Shown one piece after another: positions 13,901 through 25,400 of a stretch of DNA of 64,000 bases (the first letter of the stretch is position 1; the number at the start of each line of letters is the position of its first letter). Position numbers and translations under genes: made by a program. This stretch comes from Trochalopteron elliotii (lineage: Eukaryota > Chordata > Aves > Passeriformes > Leiothrichidae): contig JANPWX010000344.1 of NCBI GenBank assembly GCA_024734555.1, forward strand, positions 215,933-279,932. Reading direction: 5' to 3'. A model generated the notes under the pieces. That model had not been told where the DNA came from, searched no databases, and worked only from the letters and a program-made list of their open reading frames with translations.

Positions 13901-16900
13901 CCTGATGCTTCACTGGAAGTCAGCAATGTTTATGCTCTTCTCTTGACCTCATGATTCCCAAAATCCTGGGGTCCATGTGGGAAATTAAATAATGCAGTGA
14001 CCTGAGCTTTGTAACAGCATCAGAAGGAAATGAGGAGAGGAACTTGGAGAAGTCTGGAGTCCCCTTGGTCCAGTCCTCTAGTGAGAAAAGGGAAATGGTA
14101 ACTGGATTTCTCCCTCTTGATTTCTCCCTCTCCCAGTGCCAGATTTCTAGTGAATATTTGCGGTGTTTGAGCCCAAAAAGTGTTAAATTATTCCCCAGAT
14201 TATTCCAAAGCAAGGGCTTGAGTTGGACTGGATGATCCTTGTTGGTCCCTCTCAACTCAGGATGTTCTGTGATTCCATCAGTTCCTTTCCATTCCACTTC
14301 AAGTTTCTGCCTTGTGTGATTTTCCTGCTGCATCTTCCCACAGTTTTTAGAGGGAGACACACAAGGCAAAACACCAGCATTGCAAACTCATGCTTGCAAT
14401 GAGCCTGTTTTTTTTTAGAACACTGTTCTTAAAAAATCCCTTTTAAGTATGCAAAAATAAGCATCTAAAATCACTCTGCTGCAGAGACACAATTAAAAAA
14501 AAATAAAATTATGTATGTCTTCATTAAGCCTGGTGCATGTTCCCTTGCAGGCATTCTGCCTTCCTCATGGTTGTTTTGTTTTCACTTCCTTCATTAAAGC
14601 CTCTCCTTTTATTTTCCTGAAAGTAGGACACACACTTTGCTCGTGCAGGCTGGCTGAGGCTGGAGCTGTGTTTATTAATAATGCAGGGTAGAAATAATGG
14701 CTTTGCAGCAGTGCCCTCACAGAGCAGAACTGAAATCAGCCTCAGAAATTAGGGATCTGTGTGGGAATGTCGTGGGACAGGATGGAGGCTCCAATCCCCC
14801 ATTCCTGTTTCTGGACCCTGCCTGGAGGAAAGGCTGCTTTGCAGAAGGAGGTTGGAGCATCAGCAGTGCTCTGAGCCATCCTCTAGAGGTGCCCAGCGAC
14901 TCTTTGGGGACACCACTGGGTCCCCCAAGGGGTATTTTGGGGTCTGGAGAGGTGAATATCCTGTGGTGCCTCAGGGCTTTCCAAGGATAAATGCTCCCAT
15001 CGTTTTGAGGCACTCAGGCACGGGACTGCCTGGGGAATTAAGCTTATTGCAAACTTTGTTTAGGGCTGAAGGCTGTATCCATCACAAATGAGCTTGTCAG
15101 AGGAAAGCAAAATATCCTGCAATGGTTGGAAAGGGTTCATAGTTTTGTCTTTTCCACTTAAAATATGTCCTGAACGTTCCCACCTCGTCTAAAGGTCCTG
15201 TCAGGAAAACAGAGCAGTCCCAGTGCTGCAGAGACCCACAGCTCACATTGTTTGTTCAGCTCCCACTGGTTGATTTGCCAGGGATTAAACTGATATTGAA
15301 TAAAACCTCTTTATTTTATTTATTTTTAGTTCAGAGAATAAACCAAATCCAGAAGATTCTGGTTGGAGGTAACCCTTAAATGATATTAGAGACCCATGGC
15401 TGGATTGTGATCCCTGTGAATTTTTGCAAAGGACCAGGAGGTATTAATGTTCCTGGACACCTCCTTGATCCACCTTCTGTGTAGTTTTAAGTGTTGGATT
15501 CTCCGAGGATCTGTGATTTAATAAAGAACATGCAGAGCTATGGCAATCTCCCAGCCATCTCCAACCCAAATTGCCTTGATTTTGTGGCAGGTTTAATGTG
15601 GAGAGGGAAAACCACAGAGGAAGCATTCATGTAACATTGGAATGAATTGTCTCATCGGTCTTGGAGATTAAAACCTCTGTGAAATCCAGAGGCAAAAATG
15701 AATCTGAATCTGAATAAAAGCACAAGTGAAGGAATGTTTCTGTCACAGCACTGGGAGTTGCTCTCTGGTGTGATGTTCCTGAGTGCAGTCTACCATGGAA
15801 AATAAAGCAAGGCAGCCTGGAAATCCTTAATAACTCCCAAACCTTTGGGAGAGGGCAGAGACTTGGAGCAGAAAATGATCAGTGCCTGAGTGGAGGAGAA
15901 ATGGGGCTTGAATCTCTGACTTCCCACAAACCTCCTGGTTTTCTGTTGAAGGAGGAGGAGGGAGGGGCAGGTTTCCACATCTCCAGCAGTGGAGCACCAT
16001 CCAGGTGGATCTCACATCCGTGAGTGTCTCCCACAGCTGATGATGGCCAGTAAAGCAGCACTGCTGGGTGTCCTCCCTGCTCCCCATTCCTGTCTGAGTC
16101 CAGGAGAGTCTCAGGAGGGTGTGGTGGACCAGCAGACCTGCAGCAGTGCTTCCCTGCACTCTCTGGGAAGTGGGCTTCCATCCACTAGGATGTGTTGTGC
16201 TGCTGTGTCTGTGCCCAGTGCCAATTCCTCCTCAGCCTCCTCAATCCCTCATTCCCAACTTCCAGCCCTGTGACAGTCCAGATGCAGAGCTGTACCTTCA
16301 GAGAGGATTAATTCAGAGTCTGAGCAGATGTGGAGGGTGTGAAACCTTTTTGCTCACCCTTGGAACTCCAGGAAGACTTCCAAGCCCTGACCAAGGTGTG
16401 AAGCACCTTCCGTGGGGCTCAGCACCTCAGGGGTAGGAACCTGGGGGGAAGGAGATTAGCAAGGTGATTCCAACGTGACATAAGTGTGGGCAGTTGTCTC
16501 TCATTGCTGTGTGTGACACCTCTTCTCTGTCTCCACTCAAGCCACACTTCTGATGAAGCAGGCCTGGCCCCAGACCTCCTCGTCCTGTGCCACCGAGGGC
16601 ACCTTCCACCTCCCGGTGGACACCGGCACCGAGAACAGAACCTACCAGGCTTCTTCTGCAGCATTCAGTAAATAAACCTTTCCTTCTGGGCTTTCACTGG
16701 GTTGCTTTGTGCCTGTTTGCCTCCCCTGCTGGGCCTTGATTTGTGGACAGGGTTATTTGGGATCACAGAATCCAAGACTGGTTTGGGTTGGGAGGGGTTT
16801 AAAGACCATCTTGTTCCAACCCCATGGGCAACCCATGTTCCAACCCATGGGCACCTTGCACTAGACCAGGTTCCTCCAAGGCCCATCCAGCCTGGCTTTG

Positions 16901-19900
16901 ATGGATTAAAACCATGAAGGATTATGAAAAAGGAGAGCACTGACCCTCCTGCTGTTCCTGCAGAGGAGGAATTCCAGTGGTGAAGGTGAAACCTCTCTCT
17001 TAGCTGAGTGTTTGATCCCTGGGAGCAACCTGGGGTTGTTCACAGCTGTTTATCTCCAAAGGGACATTACTCCCTATTCCCTTAAAACTGAGAGAATCCC
17101 CAAATAAAGCCTCATTTTCAAGGAACGCTGTTGAAACTCCCACCTTGTAATGCAGGCTGGCTGAGCAGGAGCAGGGGGAGGAGATGCCTTTAAGGATGCA
17201 GTCAAACAGGCTTTTCCAGTGCAGCCTTGTCATCTCATCCCTGAACAGGATAAGTAGTGCCTCCAGGAGGGCTGATAAGATCCCTGATAAACCCTGAGAT
17301 GCTTTCCCTGGTATGTGGGGTGTCCTCTGGCCCCTGTCTGACTGTTCCCTGCTAAATCTGGGGCATGAGTGGCATGGGGTCAGAGTGTTCCCCACCTTCC
17401 AGCTACTCCACACTCCTTTTTCCTACTAAATTAAATCAATTACACAGCAAGGTGAGAGGAAGAATTTTTTTTTTAATGAAAAGAGCTATTAAAAATAAAT
17501 ATTTAAAAAGCCTTTGGGAGACTTTCTTTTGAAAAAGGGATGTCCCTACCATTCCTTGGGGTAGGGGCTGAACACTGGGCACAGTCCAGCCCTTGGAGCA
17601 TCTCTGTGGCCTCCTCTGGACTGGCTCCAGCAGCTCCAAGTCCTTCTGCTGTTGGCCCCAGGGCTGGGGCAGCTCTGCAGCTGGGCTATCACCTGAGGGA
17701 GGCAGAGGGGCAGAATCTGGATGTGGACACCCAGTCAGTTCCTTGCCCAGCTGAGGAATCCTGCTTGTGCTGAACCCTGGAAACAAGCGGCGACGGTAAC
17801 ACAAAATTCCCCACTGAGTTCTTTCCCCCCCCAAGCAGCCTTTTATAGAAAAACATTTCTGTGCAATCCAGGGCACTTGTGAGCTGCAGGATCAATAAGG
17901 CTGAGATTTCTCGAGTGACATGAGGGATTTAATCAGCAATTTTAATAGAAGCTGGAGCTTAAAGGCTCACTGCTGCTGCACCACAAAGCGGCAGCAGCAC
18001 GGGCCACGCCAGCCTAATCCTAATAAGGTGTTAGTCATAATTAGGTTTTAAAATTATCTGCCAGACAGAGAGGAGCCTCCATCATCTTGTGTCATTAAAC
18101 CTTGATTTCACATTGTTTTACCTGCAGGTTGCTCTGTTTTTTCCCCAGTTTATAAACACAGCAGATTACATCTGCCTGGGTTATTATGTTTAATACCTTT
18201 TAAATACAGGAGATAAATTGTCCATAATTCATCAGTCAGGAAACCACTGCAAGTCTTGGTATTCAAAGTGGTGAATAAACACACAAGCTTGTGCAGGTCC
18301 ACACCTCTAGACACCCCTCAGAAATGAAGTGTGGTGCTGAGAACTGGCAGCCTCTGAGGTCTTTGGTTGAAAAAACAAGTTCAGAATAGAGAAAAAAATC
18401 CATTAGATGGAAAAACAAGAGGTTGGTTGTCTATGGGTGACATTGGGTTCCTGGAGGAGTCCTGATAGAGGAGGCTCCACTTCTGCACTGATCAATATTT
18501 CAAACCTTTTCCACTTCTCATTCAAAGATGGTTGCTCTCCTGCTCATGTGAGTGAGGAAAAGAGTCACAGCTATTCCCCTTGTTAATTAACACCTATTTT
18601 TCCAATCTGCAGTAATCAGGAGGGGGTGAGATGCTATCTGGGAGTCCGTAAAAGCTCCATGTGTTCTTCATGCTGTTTCAATGCTTGGAGGATGATGTGG
18701 GATATTAGACTTGGAATCTTGGCCTTCTCTAATTGCTGAACACTGGTGGAGTAAATAAATTAAATATATTTGAGTGTTTTGGCTGGGCTGAGCCTTAACT
18801 TCTCCTCTCCACCCCACACAGTCCTGGGGGCCCATTTGCTCACAGGATGGTTTCTCCCAGTCCTCCTGGCAGCCCTGAGCAGCCATTCCAGGCCCTGACT
18901 GGGATCCTCTCTTGTCTCTGGCAGGGTACACTGCGGGGACCCCCTACAAGGTGCCGCCGACCCAGAGTAACAACGCCCCTCCTCCCTACTCGCCGTCCCC
19001 CAACCCGTACCAAACCGCGATGTACCCCATCAGAAGTGCCTACCCACAGCAGAACCTGTACACCCAGGTAGGTGCCACCTCCTGTCCCCTCTGCCACGCC
19101 CCAACCCACCTCAGCTTCCTGCAGGCCTCTCAGGGCCAAGCAGCTCCATCTTGGTGGGATGGAGGTGCCCAAATCACCTTGACATCCCTTCTCACCAAAA
19201 ATCCTGAGCTTCTCGGAGCAGTGTGGCCCTACAACTTCCCTGGTTTTTCTTCTCCTCTTTTATGTTGAATAACGAACTTTCCCACCAGCTATAATAACTT
19301 CATGGAGGGATTTCCCTGTGCCTTGCTGAGACTGGAGCATCTGACTGTCACCAGGAACTGCATAAACCTGTGGGGTCCAACCCACCCCTGCACACTGGTT
19401 CCTCACCGATCCCAGCCACAGAATTTGCCATTTGTCCTGTCAACCTTTGTAGTTCCTGAAAGAAAGAAGTGATGGAATAGTTGCCCTGCACCTCCTTGTC
19501 CCTTTAATCCAGACCTTCAGATGTTCTCGAATGGCTTTCACTAATGCACAGTAAAATCTCCTTGTTGTTGATTCAAGTTCTTGTTTCCTTTCCTCCCATG
19601 CCTGGTCCTGACAGTGTTGCTGCCTGTCTTGGGGACAGCAGTTTTCTCCCTCAAGAATCTCCTCATTTCAGGCCCTTCATTACTTCACATGTAAAGCTTT
19701 ACTGTTGCTCCCTTTTATTCCCACGCATCCTTCTCCCCTTGTTTCAAAACCCTGCGGCTCTTGGCAGCCTGGATTTTGGAGCCTTGTAGGAAACCCAAGA
19801 AGATGACACAATTCCTGGACCCAATCACTTGGGAATTATCCAAGAACCATGGCTTGTCCTTTTCTTCCATCTCTTCTTCCTTTTCTACACCGGCAGCTGT

Positions 19901-21748
19901 TTGTGTCCAGGCCGTGTTTCATCCCATCAAAGGGAGGCAGCACAGTTTGTCCTGGATGGATTGTCTCTGACTGTTGATTCCCTCCTCATCCATTCCACGT
20001 ATCCACAGGTTCAGGTCTCCAGGCACAGGAGCCCATCCATGGGAATCACCAGCCACCAACCCTTGGGCAAGCGCTCGACTTACAGAACCGTTAGGTTGGA
20101 AAAGAACCTGGAGTGATGATGGGATTTTTTTTTTTCTCTCTCTTTTCCCTCTTCTCCACCAGGGAGCTTATTACACCCAGCCCGTGTACGCGGCCCAGCC
20201 CCACGTCATCCACCACACCACGGTGGTGCAGCCCAACAGCATCCCCTCGGCCATCTACCCGGCCCCCGTGGCCGCGCCCCGCACCAACGGCGTGGCCATG
20301 GGCATGGTCGCTGGCACCACCATGGCAATGTCAGCAGGTAAGGAGGGAAAACCCTTCCTCTGCTCTGGGGGCTGCACAGAAAAATTCCCAAGTGCTGCCT
20401 CAGCCTTGCAGGGTGTACGTAGTTCAGCTGCTGGTTTTGCTCTCTGGTTACGGCTCCTTTGTGGGCAGAAATGCAGTAATCTGCCCCAAATCTTGATGTG
20501 ACTCAGCAGGTTTGGCTCACTACTGCATCCTTAGATATATTATTCTGTCTCCTTAAATATAGTGTTCTTCCCTCTGTCTGTTCCGTAAGTGAAGGAATAA
20601 CCAGGTTGGTCCATCCTCAAGTAGTTGTGTTTCTCTCAAGCTCTTTTATTTAAGACATTTATGGTCATGTTTTTGTTTGAGAAAATGAATGTTAGCCTTA
20701 TTGTATCTATCCCAGTTCCTCTACATTTTATGTGCAGATTTTAACTGCAATTAATTGATAGTACATTAAGTAAGATAGAGGCTGGTTTTATTTTTTCCAA
20801 AGCCTGTATTTTTCTCCCTAACAATTCTTAGGATTGTATATTGAATTATGCCAAGAAATGCATCATTCATCCTTTTGCATCTGCATTAGCTGTGAAATAG
20901 GAGTCTGTAATGGGACACAATCCCTATTCCAAGCAGAGATATTGCAGCCTGGATGTGACAAGAACCACTCTGAGAGATTTACTGTTGCTTATACTGAGAA
21001 GTGGATAAATGTAATTAATGCACGTGGGATGTGTTAGAATTTCATTAATAACTTGTAGAGAGACACCCAGAAACTGAGAATTTGGTTTGAGCACCAAGTT
21101 GCTCCCAGAAAAGAGCAGTCCAGGGGTGTGTTCTCCCTTCCCATGAAGGCACTGTGCAAATTCTGACCTAAAATCCCTCTGTTGACTGGCTGTAGACTTA
21201 ACAAAAGGCTCATCTTAATTTTCCCTGGTGATCTGTTGTGTTTTTTCCTCATCGCCCTTCCAGTTTGTTTCAGATCTGTGCAGAGATTTAGCCCAGTGCT
21301 TTCAGCAGGTAGATGTCAGCAGGTTGTGGCCAGCTCTGCTGCTGGTCTTTAAGGACAAGGAACATTGGAAAAAACAAGGAAAACCCTTAAGGCTAAGGGC
21401 CAGAGGTAGCATGGAAAATCTGCTGGAGCTTCAGGTGTTCTTATTCTGTTTGTGGTGCTGGCTGACCCCAATCACATGAGTCCAACACCTTCAATTCAGG
21501 TCTGGCAGGCAGAAGAAGTATCTGGGAAAAGGGAAAAGGGAAAATGAAAAAGGAGGCAGCTGATGCTGTTCCTGCCCCACTGTACCCGTGGATGCTACTT
21601 CCCCTGCTCTGTGACAAGTGTTTGTGTCCCTGCAGGAACCTTGTTGACCACCCCCCAACACACCGCCATCGGAGCACATCCAGTGTCCGTGCCAACGTAC
21701 AGGGCTCAAGGAACCCCCACCTACAGCTACGTACCTCCACACTGGTAA
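10826..21748 (+). CDS. FAM168A: FAM168A (family with sequence similarity 168 member A), C-terminal 212 residues in five exons
   Basis: Joined exons 10826-10906, 16542-16667, 18925-19067, 20163-20337 and 21636-21748 read in one frame. They give a proline/tyrosine-rich protein with the family signatures [60 protein letters not shown] and the C-terminus TYSYVPPHW. Each junction has AG/GT signals and matching phase. The visible part is 212 residues including the first split glycine; with the usual 23-residue N-terminal exon the protein would be 235 residues, the length of the human short isoform. The optional exon encoding EFQFLHSAY in the human long isoform was not found between 10906 and 16542. 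The paralogue FAM168B lacks the [14 protein letters not shown] segment encoded here, which identifies FAM168A. The human protein (also called TCRP1) has been linked to drug resistance and DNA repair; its biochemical role is not clear from sequence. Confidence 0.96.
11870..11990 (+). mobile_element. CR1 LINE 3' fragment
   Basis: TGTCCAAGGCCAGGTTGGAC through GATGAGCTTTAAGGTCCACT. Confidence 0.83.
12880..12985 (+). mobile_element. diverged CR1 3' fragment
   Basis: GAGGCCAAGTTGGAGAGACC, then CCTTAAGGTCCCTTCCAACC. Confidence 0.7.
14205..14278 (+). mobile_element. short CR1 3' tail
   Basis: TTGGACTGGATGATCCTTGT, then CAACTCAGGATGTTCTGTGA. Confidence 0.65.
16542..16667 (+). CDS. FAM168A: FAM168A coding exon (ATLLMKQ segment)
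   Basis: 126-bp exon after an acceptor ending CTCAAG and before a GTAAAT donor. With the G from the preceding exon it reads [20 protein letters not shown] and continues to SSAAF, ending on the first base of an arginine codon completed at 18925. This segment is absent from FAM168B, so it settles the paralogue. Confidence 0.94.
16755..16912 (-). mobile_element. CR1 LINE 3' fragment with internal duplication
   Basis: Reverse-oriented CR1 tail (GATCACAGAATCCAAGACTG); the block TGTTCCAACCCATGGGCA occurs twice in a row. Confidence 0.78.
17555..17700 (-). mobile_element. CR1 LINE internal fragment
   Basis: Reverse complement of the CR1 segment reading AGGAGGCCACAGAGATGCTC; it lies 5' of the segment found in most other copies here. 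Confidence 0.75.
18925..19067 (+). CDS. FAM168A: FAM168A coding exon (TPYKVPPTQ segment)
   Basis: 143-bp exon after a CTGGCAG acceptor and before a GTAGGT donor, ending in phase 0. It encodes [20 protein letters not shown] through [11 protein letters not shown], almost identical to the mammalian protein; the final TQ replaces the AQ I recall in human. Confidence 0.96.
19068..20162 (+). other. FAM168A: FAM168A intron
   Basis: 1.1 kb. It has a short reverse CR1 tail near 20080-20112 and a poly-T stretch before the next acceptor. Nothing else recognised. Confidence 0.65.
20163..20337 (+). CDS. FAM168A: FAM168A coding exon (HHTTVVQ segment)
   Basis: 175-bp exon after a long pyrimidine tract and CACCAG, with a GTAAGG donor. 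It encodes [20 protein letters not shown] through [13 protein letters not shown] plus the first base of a glycine codon. It is strikingly GC-rich compared with its AT-rich introns. Confidence 0.96.
20338..21635 (+). other. FAM168A: FAM168A intron
   Basis: 1.3 kb of AT-rich unique sequence with no recognised gene or repeat. Confidence 0.65.
21636..21748 (+). CDS. FAM168A: FAM168A terminal coding exon
   Basis: Acceptor CCCTGCAG, then [20 protein letters not shown] continuing to the conserved ending TYSYVPPHW and a TAA stop at 21746-21748. Seventeen bases past the stop a good donor (AT/GTGAGT at 21765/21766) suggests the exon is spliced to a separate 3'UTR exon. That junction is too close to the stop to trigger nonsense-mediated decay. 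Confidence 0.95.
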
Positions 21749-21775
21749 ACCACTGGCCAATCCATGTGAGTGCTG

Positions 21776-21945
21776 CCTCCTGCTTGGAATGAGCCTCCAA
21801 ACCCCATCCAGCCTGGCCTTGCACACTTCCAGGGATGGAGCTTCTCTGGGCCCCCTGTGCCAGGGCCTCCCCACACTCACAGGGAGGAATTGCTTGCCAA
21901 TATCCCTCTGGCAGTTTGAAACCCTTACCCTCGGGCCTATTCACT
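21776..21945 (-). mobile_element. CR1 LINE fragment in FAM168A 3'UTR intron
   Basis: Reverse-oriented CCCATCCAGCCTGGCCTTGC, then GCCAGGGCCTCCCCACACTC. It lies just downstream of the proposed donor at 21765. Confidence 0.82.
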
Positions 21946-22472
21946 GCATTCCCTGATAATGAGTCCCTCCCCATCTTTATGTCACTGGAATATTTCTTTT
22001 CCCCTGCTGGGAGATCACGCTGTTCATTAGCACTGGGGTTGCGTGCGACTGCCTGTGTGTTCCTGTCGTGCTCAGGATCCCAGAAATCCCAGCTGCTTGT
22101 TCCTGGAGACCTTGGCCCATCATGCCCAATTACCAGGACAGGCAGTTGATGGGAACACGATGCTACCCAGGGAGGCAACAGAGATCCCATCCAGCCCCGG
22201 GGTTATCTAAAATCTCTCTGTGCCACACAAATTACACTGGGCTAATCCTGCCCCTCCCAAATTGGTGTGCAATTAGCAGGGAGCATCCCATCTGCATATT
22301 TGTAATCCTCTGCATTGGATACCTGCTGCTGCTTTCCCAGCTGCCTTTCCTGAGAAACTGCCCACAGGGAGGGTTGAATTCCATATGGATCAGCTCCACG
22401 TGGCACAGGGGTGCAGAGAGGAGGAGAACATCCTTCTGACTCCCTGTTTTTCATGTATTTGCTCTCTTCCAG

Positions 22473-25400
22473 ATCTGGAGTCAAACATTGTATGCAACTA
22501 CACAAGTCTTACATCGGTGCTGCGGCCGCTGGGCTGCAGCGCCTCGTCTGTTTGCAAGAACAAAAGAAAAAAAAAAAAAGTGCAAAGGTCACTTTATGCA
22601 TTCTTTAGTGGTTTTTGTAAAAGCTGCTTTTTCTAATCTTCTGCCTCTTTTTTTCCCCCCTTCCTCCCCCTCCCACATGAATTGTGTAACACACATACTG
22701 ACACTGAGCAATAGTCAAGTTCTCTCTTCGGTCCTATCATTTGAAAGCTCAGAATCTTCACTTTTCCAGCATTGCCCAGCTGAGTGGTGCAAAGATCCCC
22801 CCACTTCTTGTTCGTTTGGGTTCTTTCTGTTATTTTTCTGTTGTCGTTGTTGTTGACAAGAGCCTAGATTTTTTTTGGCTAGTGAGAGTGGTTGATGTTC
22901 AGGGTACTATGTGAAAAGCACAGCGCTGGTAGGCAGGCTTATTCCGATTTGGTTTGGGTATTTTTAGTTGAAGAATATAAATTATTCAATCTTCCATAAC
23001 ATATTACAAGAAAATTGGTGTCTTCCAGATAGCTGTCGTGATAGATTATAAATGCATTATCTGCAGTGGAATTCTGAACTCATCCCTTCTTTTTGTAGGA
23101 GTAAGAGAATATAAATATAATTAGCGACGTAACACACTTGTCTTAGGAAGCACGAGGACTGGTCACCAGCGGGTCTTTGGTCTGCTTTTTCCAACTGGGC
23201 AAACAGATTGTGGGTGGTGGGAAGGGAGCAGCAGGAAGATGTGTGCCCTGGGAGCATCTTGAACCTCTTGGGAAAATGGGATGCTCCCCCTCAGCCACGT
23301 CCTGGGGCAGTGTGAGGGAGAGGGCAGCTCCTTCCTTGTGTGGCTGCAGGCAGAGATGTGCTGGGCAGCTGCTGGGGGAAGCAAGGAGATGTCCAAAGCT
23401 TGGGCTGAAGAGCTTCTCCAGGTCCAAGGGTTGATCTGGAGAGCTTTTCTCAGTTTAGGGTTTGGTCTGAGGAGACCCTCCAGGTTCAGGGCTTGGTCTG
23501 AAGAGCTTCTCCACGTTTAGGGTTTGGTCTGAGGAGATCCTCCAGGTTTAGGGTTTGGTCTGAGGAGATCCTCCAGGTTTAGGGTTTGGTCTGAAGAGCT
23601 TCTCCAGAGTATGGTGGTGTATGAAAAGAGGGTGTCTGGTCCATGGAGATGAGTCTTCAAGGCAGGGCAAGGGGAAGATGGGTGGCTTCACCTTGCACCC
23701 ATGGTGTTGGCAGGGCTGAGACCAAACCACGCTGCCTGCATGGCAGTTGAGGTGTCCCCCTCCCATTCTTTGGGTTACAGCTCCAAGACCTCCAGGAGAA
23801 ATGTTCATCCAAGCACAAATACCAGCACCATAGAGAAAGGCCGGGGAGGGGAATGATGTCTGGCTGCTCTGCTTGGAGAAGTGGGAGAGGAGGAAGCAAT
23901 AGCAATAAACACGTCGCCTTCTTCACAGGAAGGCACCTGAGAAGAGGTGACAGCAGGGAAGGTGATCCACAGTTGACGTGGACCAGGATGGAGGACACCA
24001 GACACACAGAGGCTGTGGGCATCAGGGTCACTTTGGGGGGGTTTGGCTTACCTGGGGACATGGGGACAGGAAGCTGGTGACATCCCTCCTGGGGGTGTCC
24101 AAGTAGAGCAATAAGTTGTCTTGAGGGCAGCAGAGGCAGTTTGGATTTGCAGACAGTGCTTGTGGCCAGTTTGTTTTTAAATCCTTGTCACTAAACCCAG
24201 CATAGAAACAAGGTTTTTTGGGTTTTGTTTTTTTTTTTTTTTAAGACAAAAGCTTGGTTGGGTTTTGATTTTTGCCTCAAGTGTGCCAAAAGCGTTCCAT
24301 GCTCTTGGTGGTGTCTCCCAGCTTGGCTTCTGCTGCCACTGAGAGGAGCTCCTGGAGCTCCTGCCCTGGAGCATGGGCCAGGTGAGGAGTAACAAGCCTA
24401 GGGATCCCAGGAGGGCTTTCCCTCCCACTGGTTGGTCCCAGGTGGTTTGTCACATTGGGTGTTGCCATTGGCACTTCTGTTTGGGGGTCGTTTGGTTGCT
24501 CATGCTGGTTTTGAAGGAAATCTAGAACAAAGCTCTGGCTGACCTCCTCAGCCTCAAGGGGAACAAAGTGGGGGAGGACTGGAGAGCAGTGCTGTGGGGT
24601 GGGGAAGGGGCACCCTTGGGCTGCACTTTGGGTTCATATAAAGGAAAAGGAGAAGGAAAAAAGGGAAAAAGAGCCAATTATCAGTGGGTTCCCCATTTGG
24701 CTTGGCAAAGGCGAGGATTAGTAAAGAGCAACAGGACCTTGGGAAATAAAATAACACCACCACATCTGTTTGTAGCACATTGCAGTTAAACCTGGGCCAA
24801 AAAATCCCCAGTAGATCCTAAGAATTTAAGACTTCTGAGATCCCCTTTATCCCCCCTCTCATGCTGACTTTGTGTTACATACCAGGAGTTGTCTGTCAGC
24901 ATTGAGTCAGGTCTCCCAAGGGAAAGGTGCTCTGGTCTGTGGGGTCCAGTGAGCTTTGGGATCCCAGCCTGGGCTCTGCAAATGACCTTTCCCAGCAGAC
25001 ACCATCCCACCACTGTCCCAGACACCCTGCACCACTTTAGGAACCACTGCTAAAATTTTGGCCCATGTGTGGAAAGGAGATGTTGGGCTTTCTCCTGGAA
25101 GGAAAAAAAACCATTAAAGGTGATGGAGAAAGCCCCAGGAGTTGAGTGTGGTGGATCACCCAGTGTTCCCACTGATGAGACCTGACACGGGGCCGTTGGG
25201 TTTTAATTCCTTTGCTTGGATCAATAGCAGATCCAATGCTCCTCATCCCATTACTCCCAGGCAGAAATACTCATTCACCAGGGTGTGGAGAGGTGAAATA
25301 TTTGCCACCTGTTGGGCCCGAGGCTTTAGTGAGGACATCTGGTTACCAGCCTTGAGCCACTGTGTGGAACCAGGGCCACCACTTGGCTCTGGGGCCACCA

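Larger units (their letters stand above)
10907..16541 (+). other. FAM168A: FAM168A intron
   Basis: 5.6 kb. It holds three CR1 fragments and AT-rich unique sequence. The human microexon for EFQFLHSAY would be here; not seen. Confidence 0.7.
16668..18924 (+). other. FAM168A: FAM168A intron with a possible conserved element
   Basis: 2.3 kb with two CR1 fragments. The block 17930-18140 is low in repeats and rich in TAAT/ATTA homeodomain-type cores next to a GC-rich CAGCAG segment, which looks like constrained non-coding DNA, but I cannot align it. Confidence 0.5.

Noticed and set aside
23460..23600. TTAGGG repeats suggesting an interstitial telomere sequence
   Set aside because: TTAGGG occurs once per 31-bp unit, not as contiguous hexamers.
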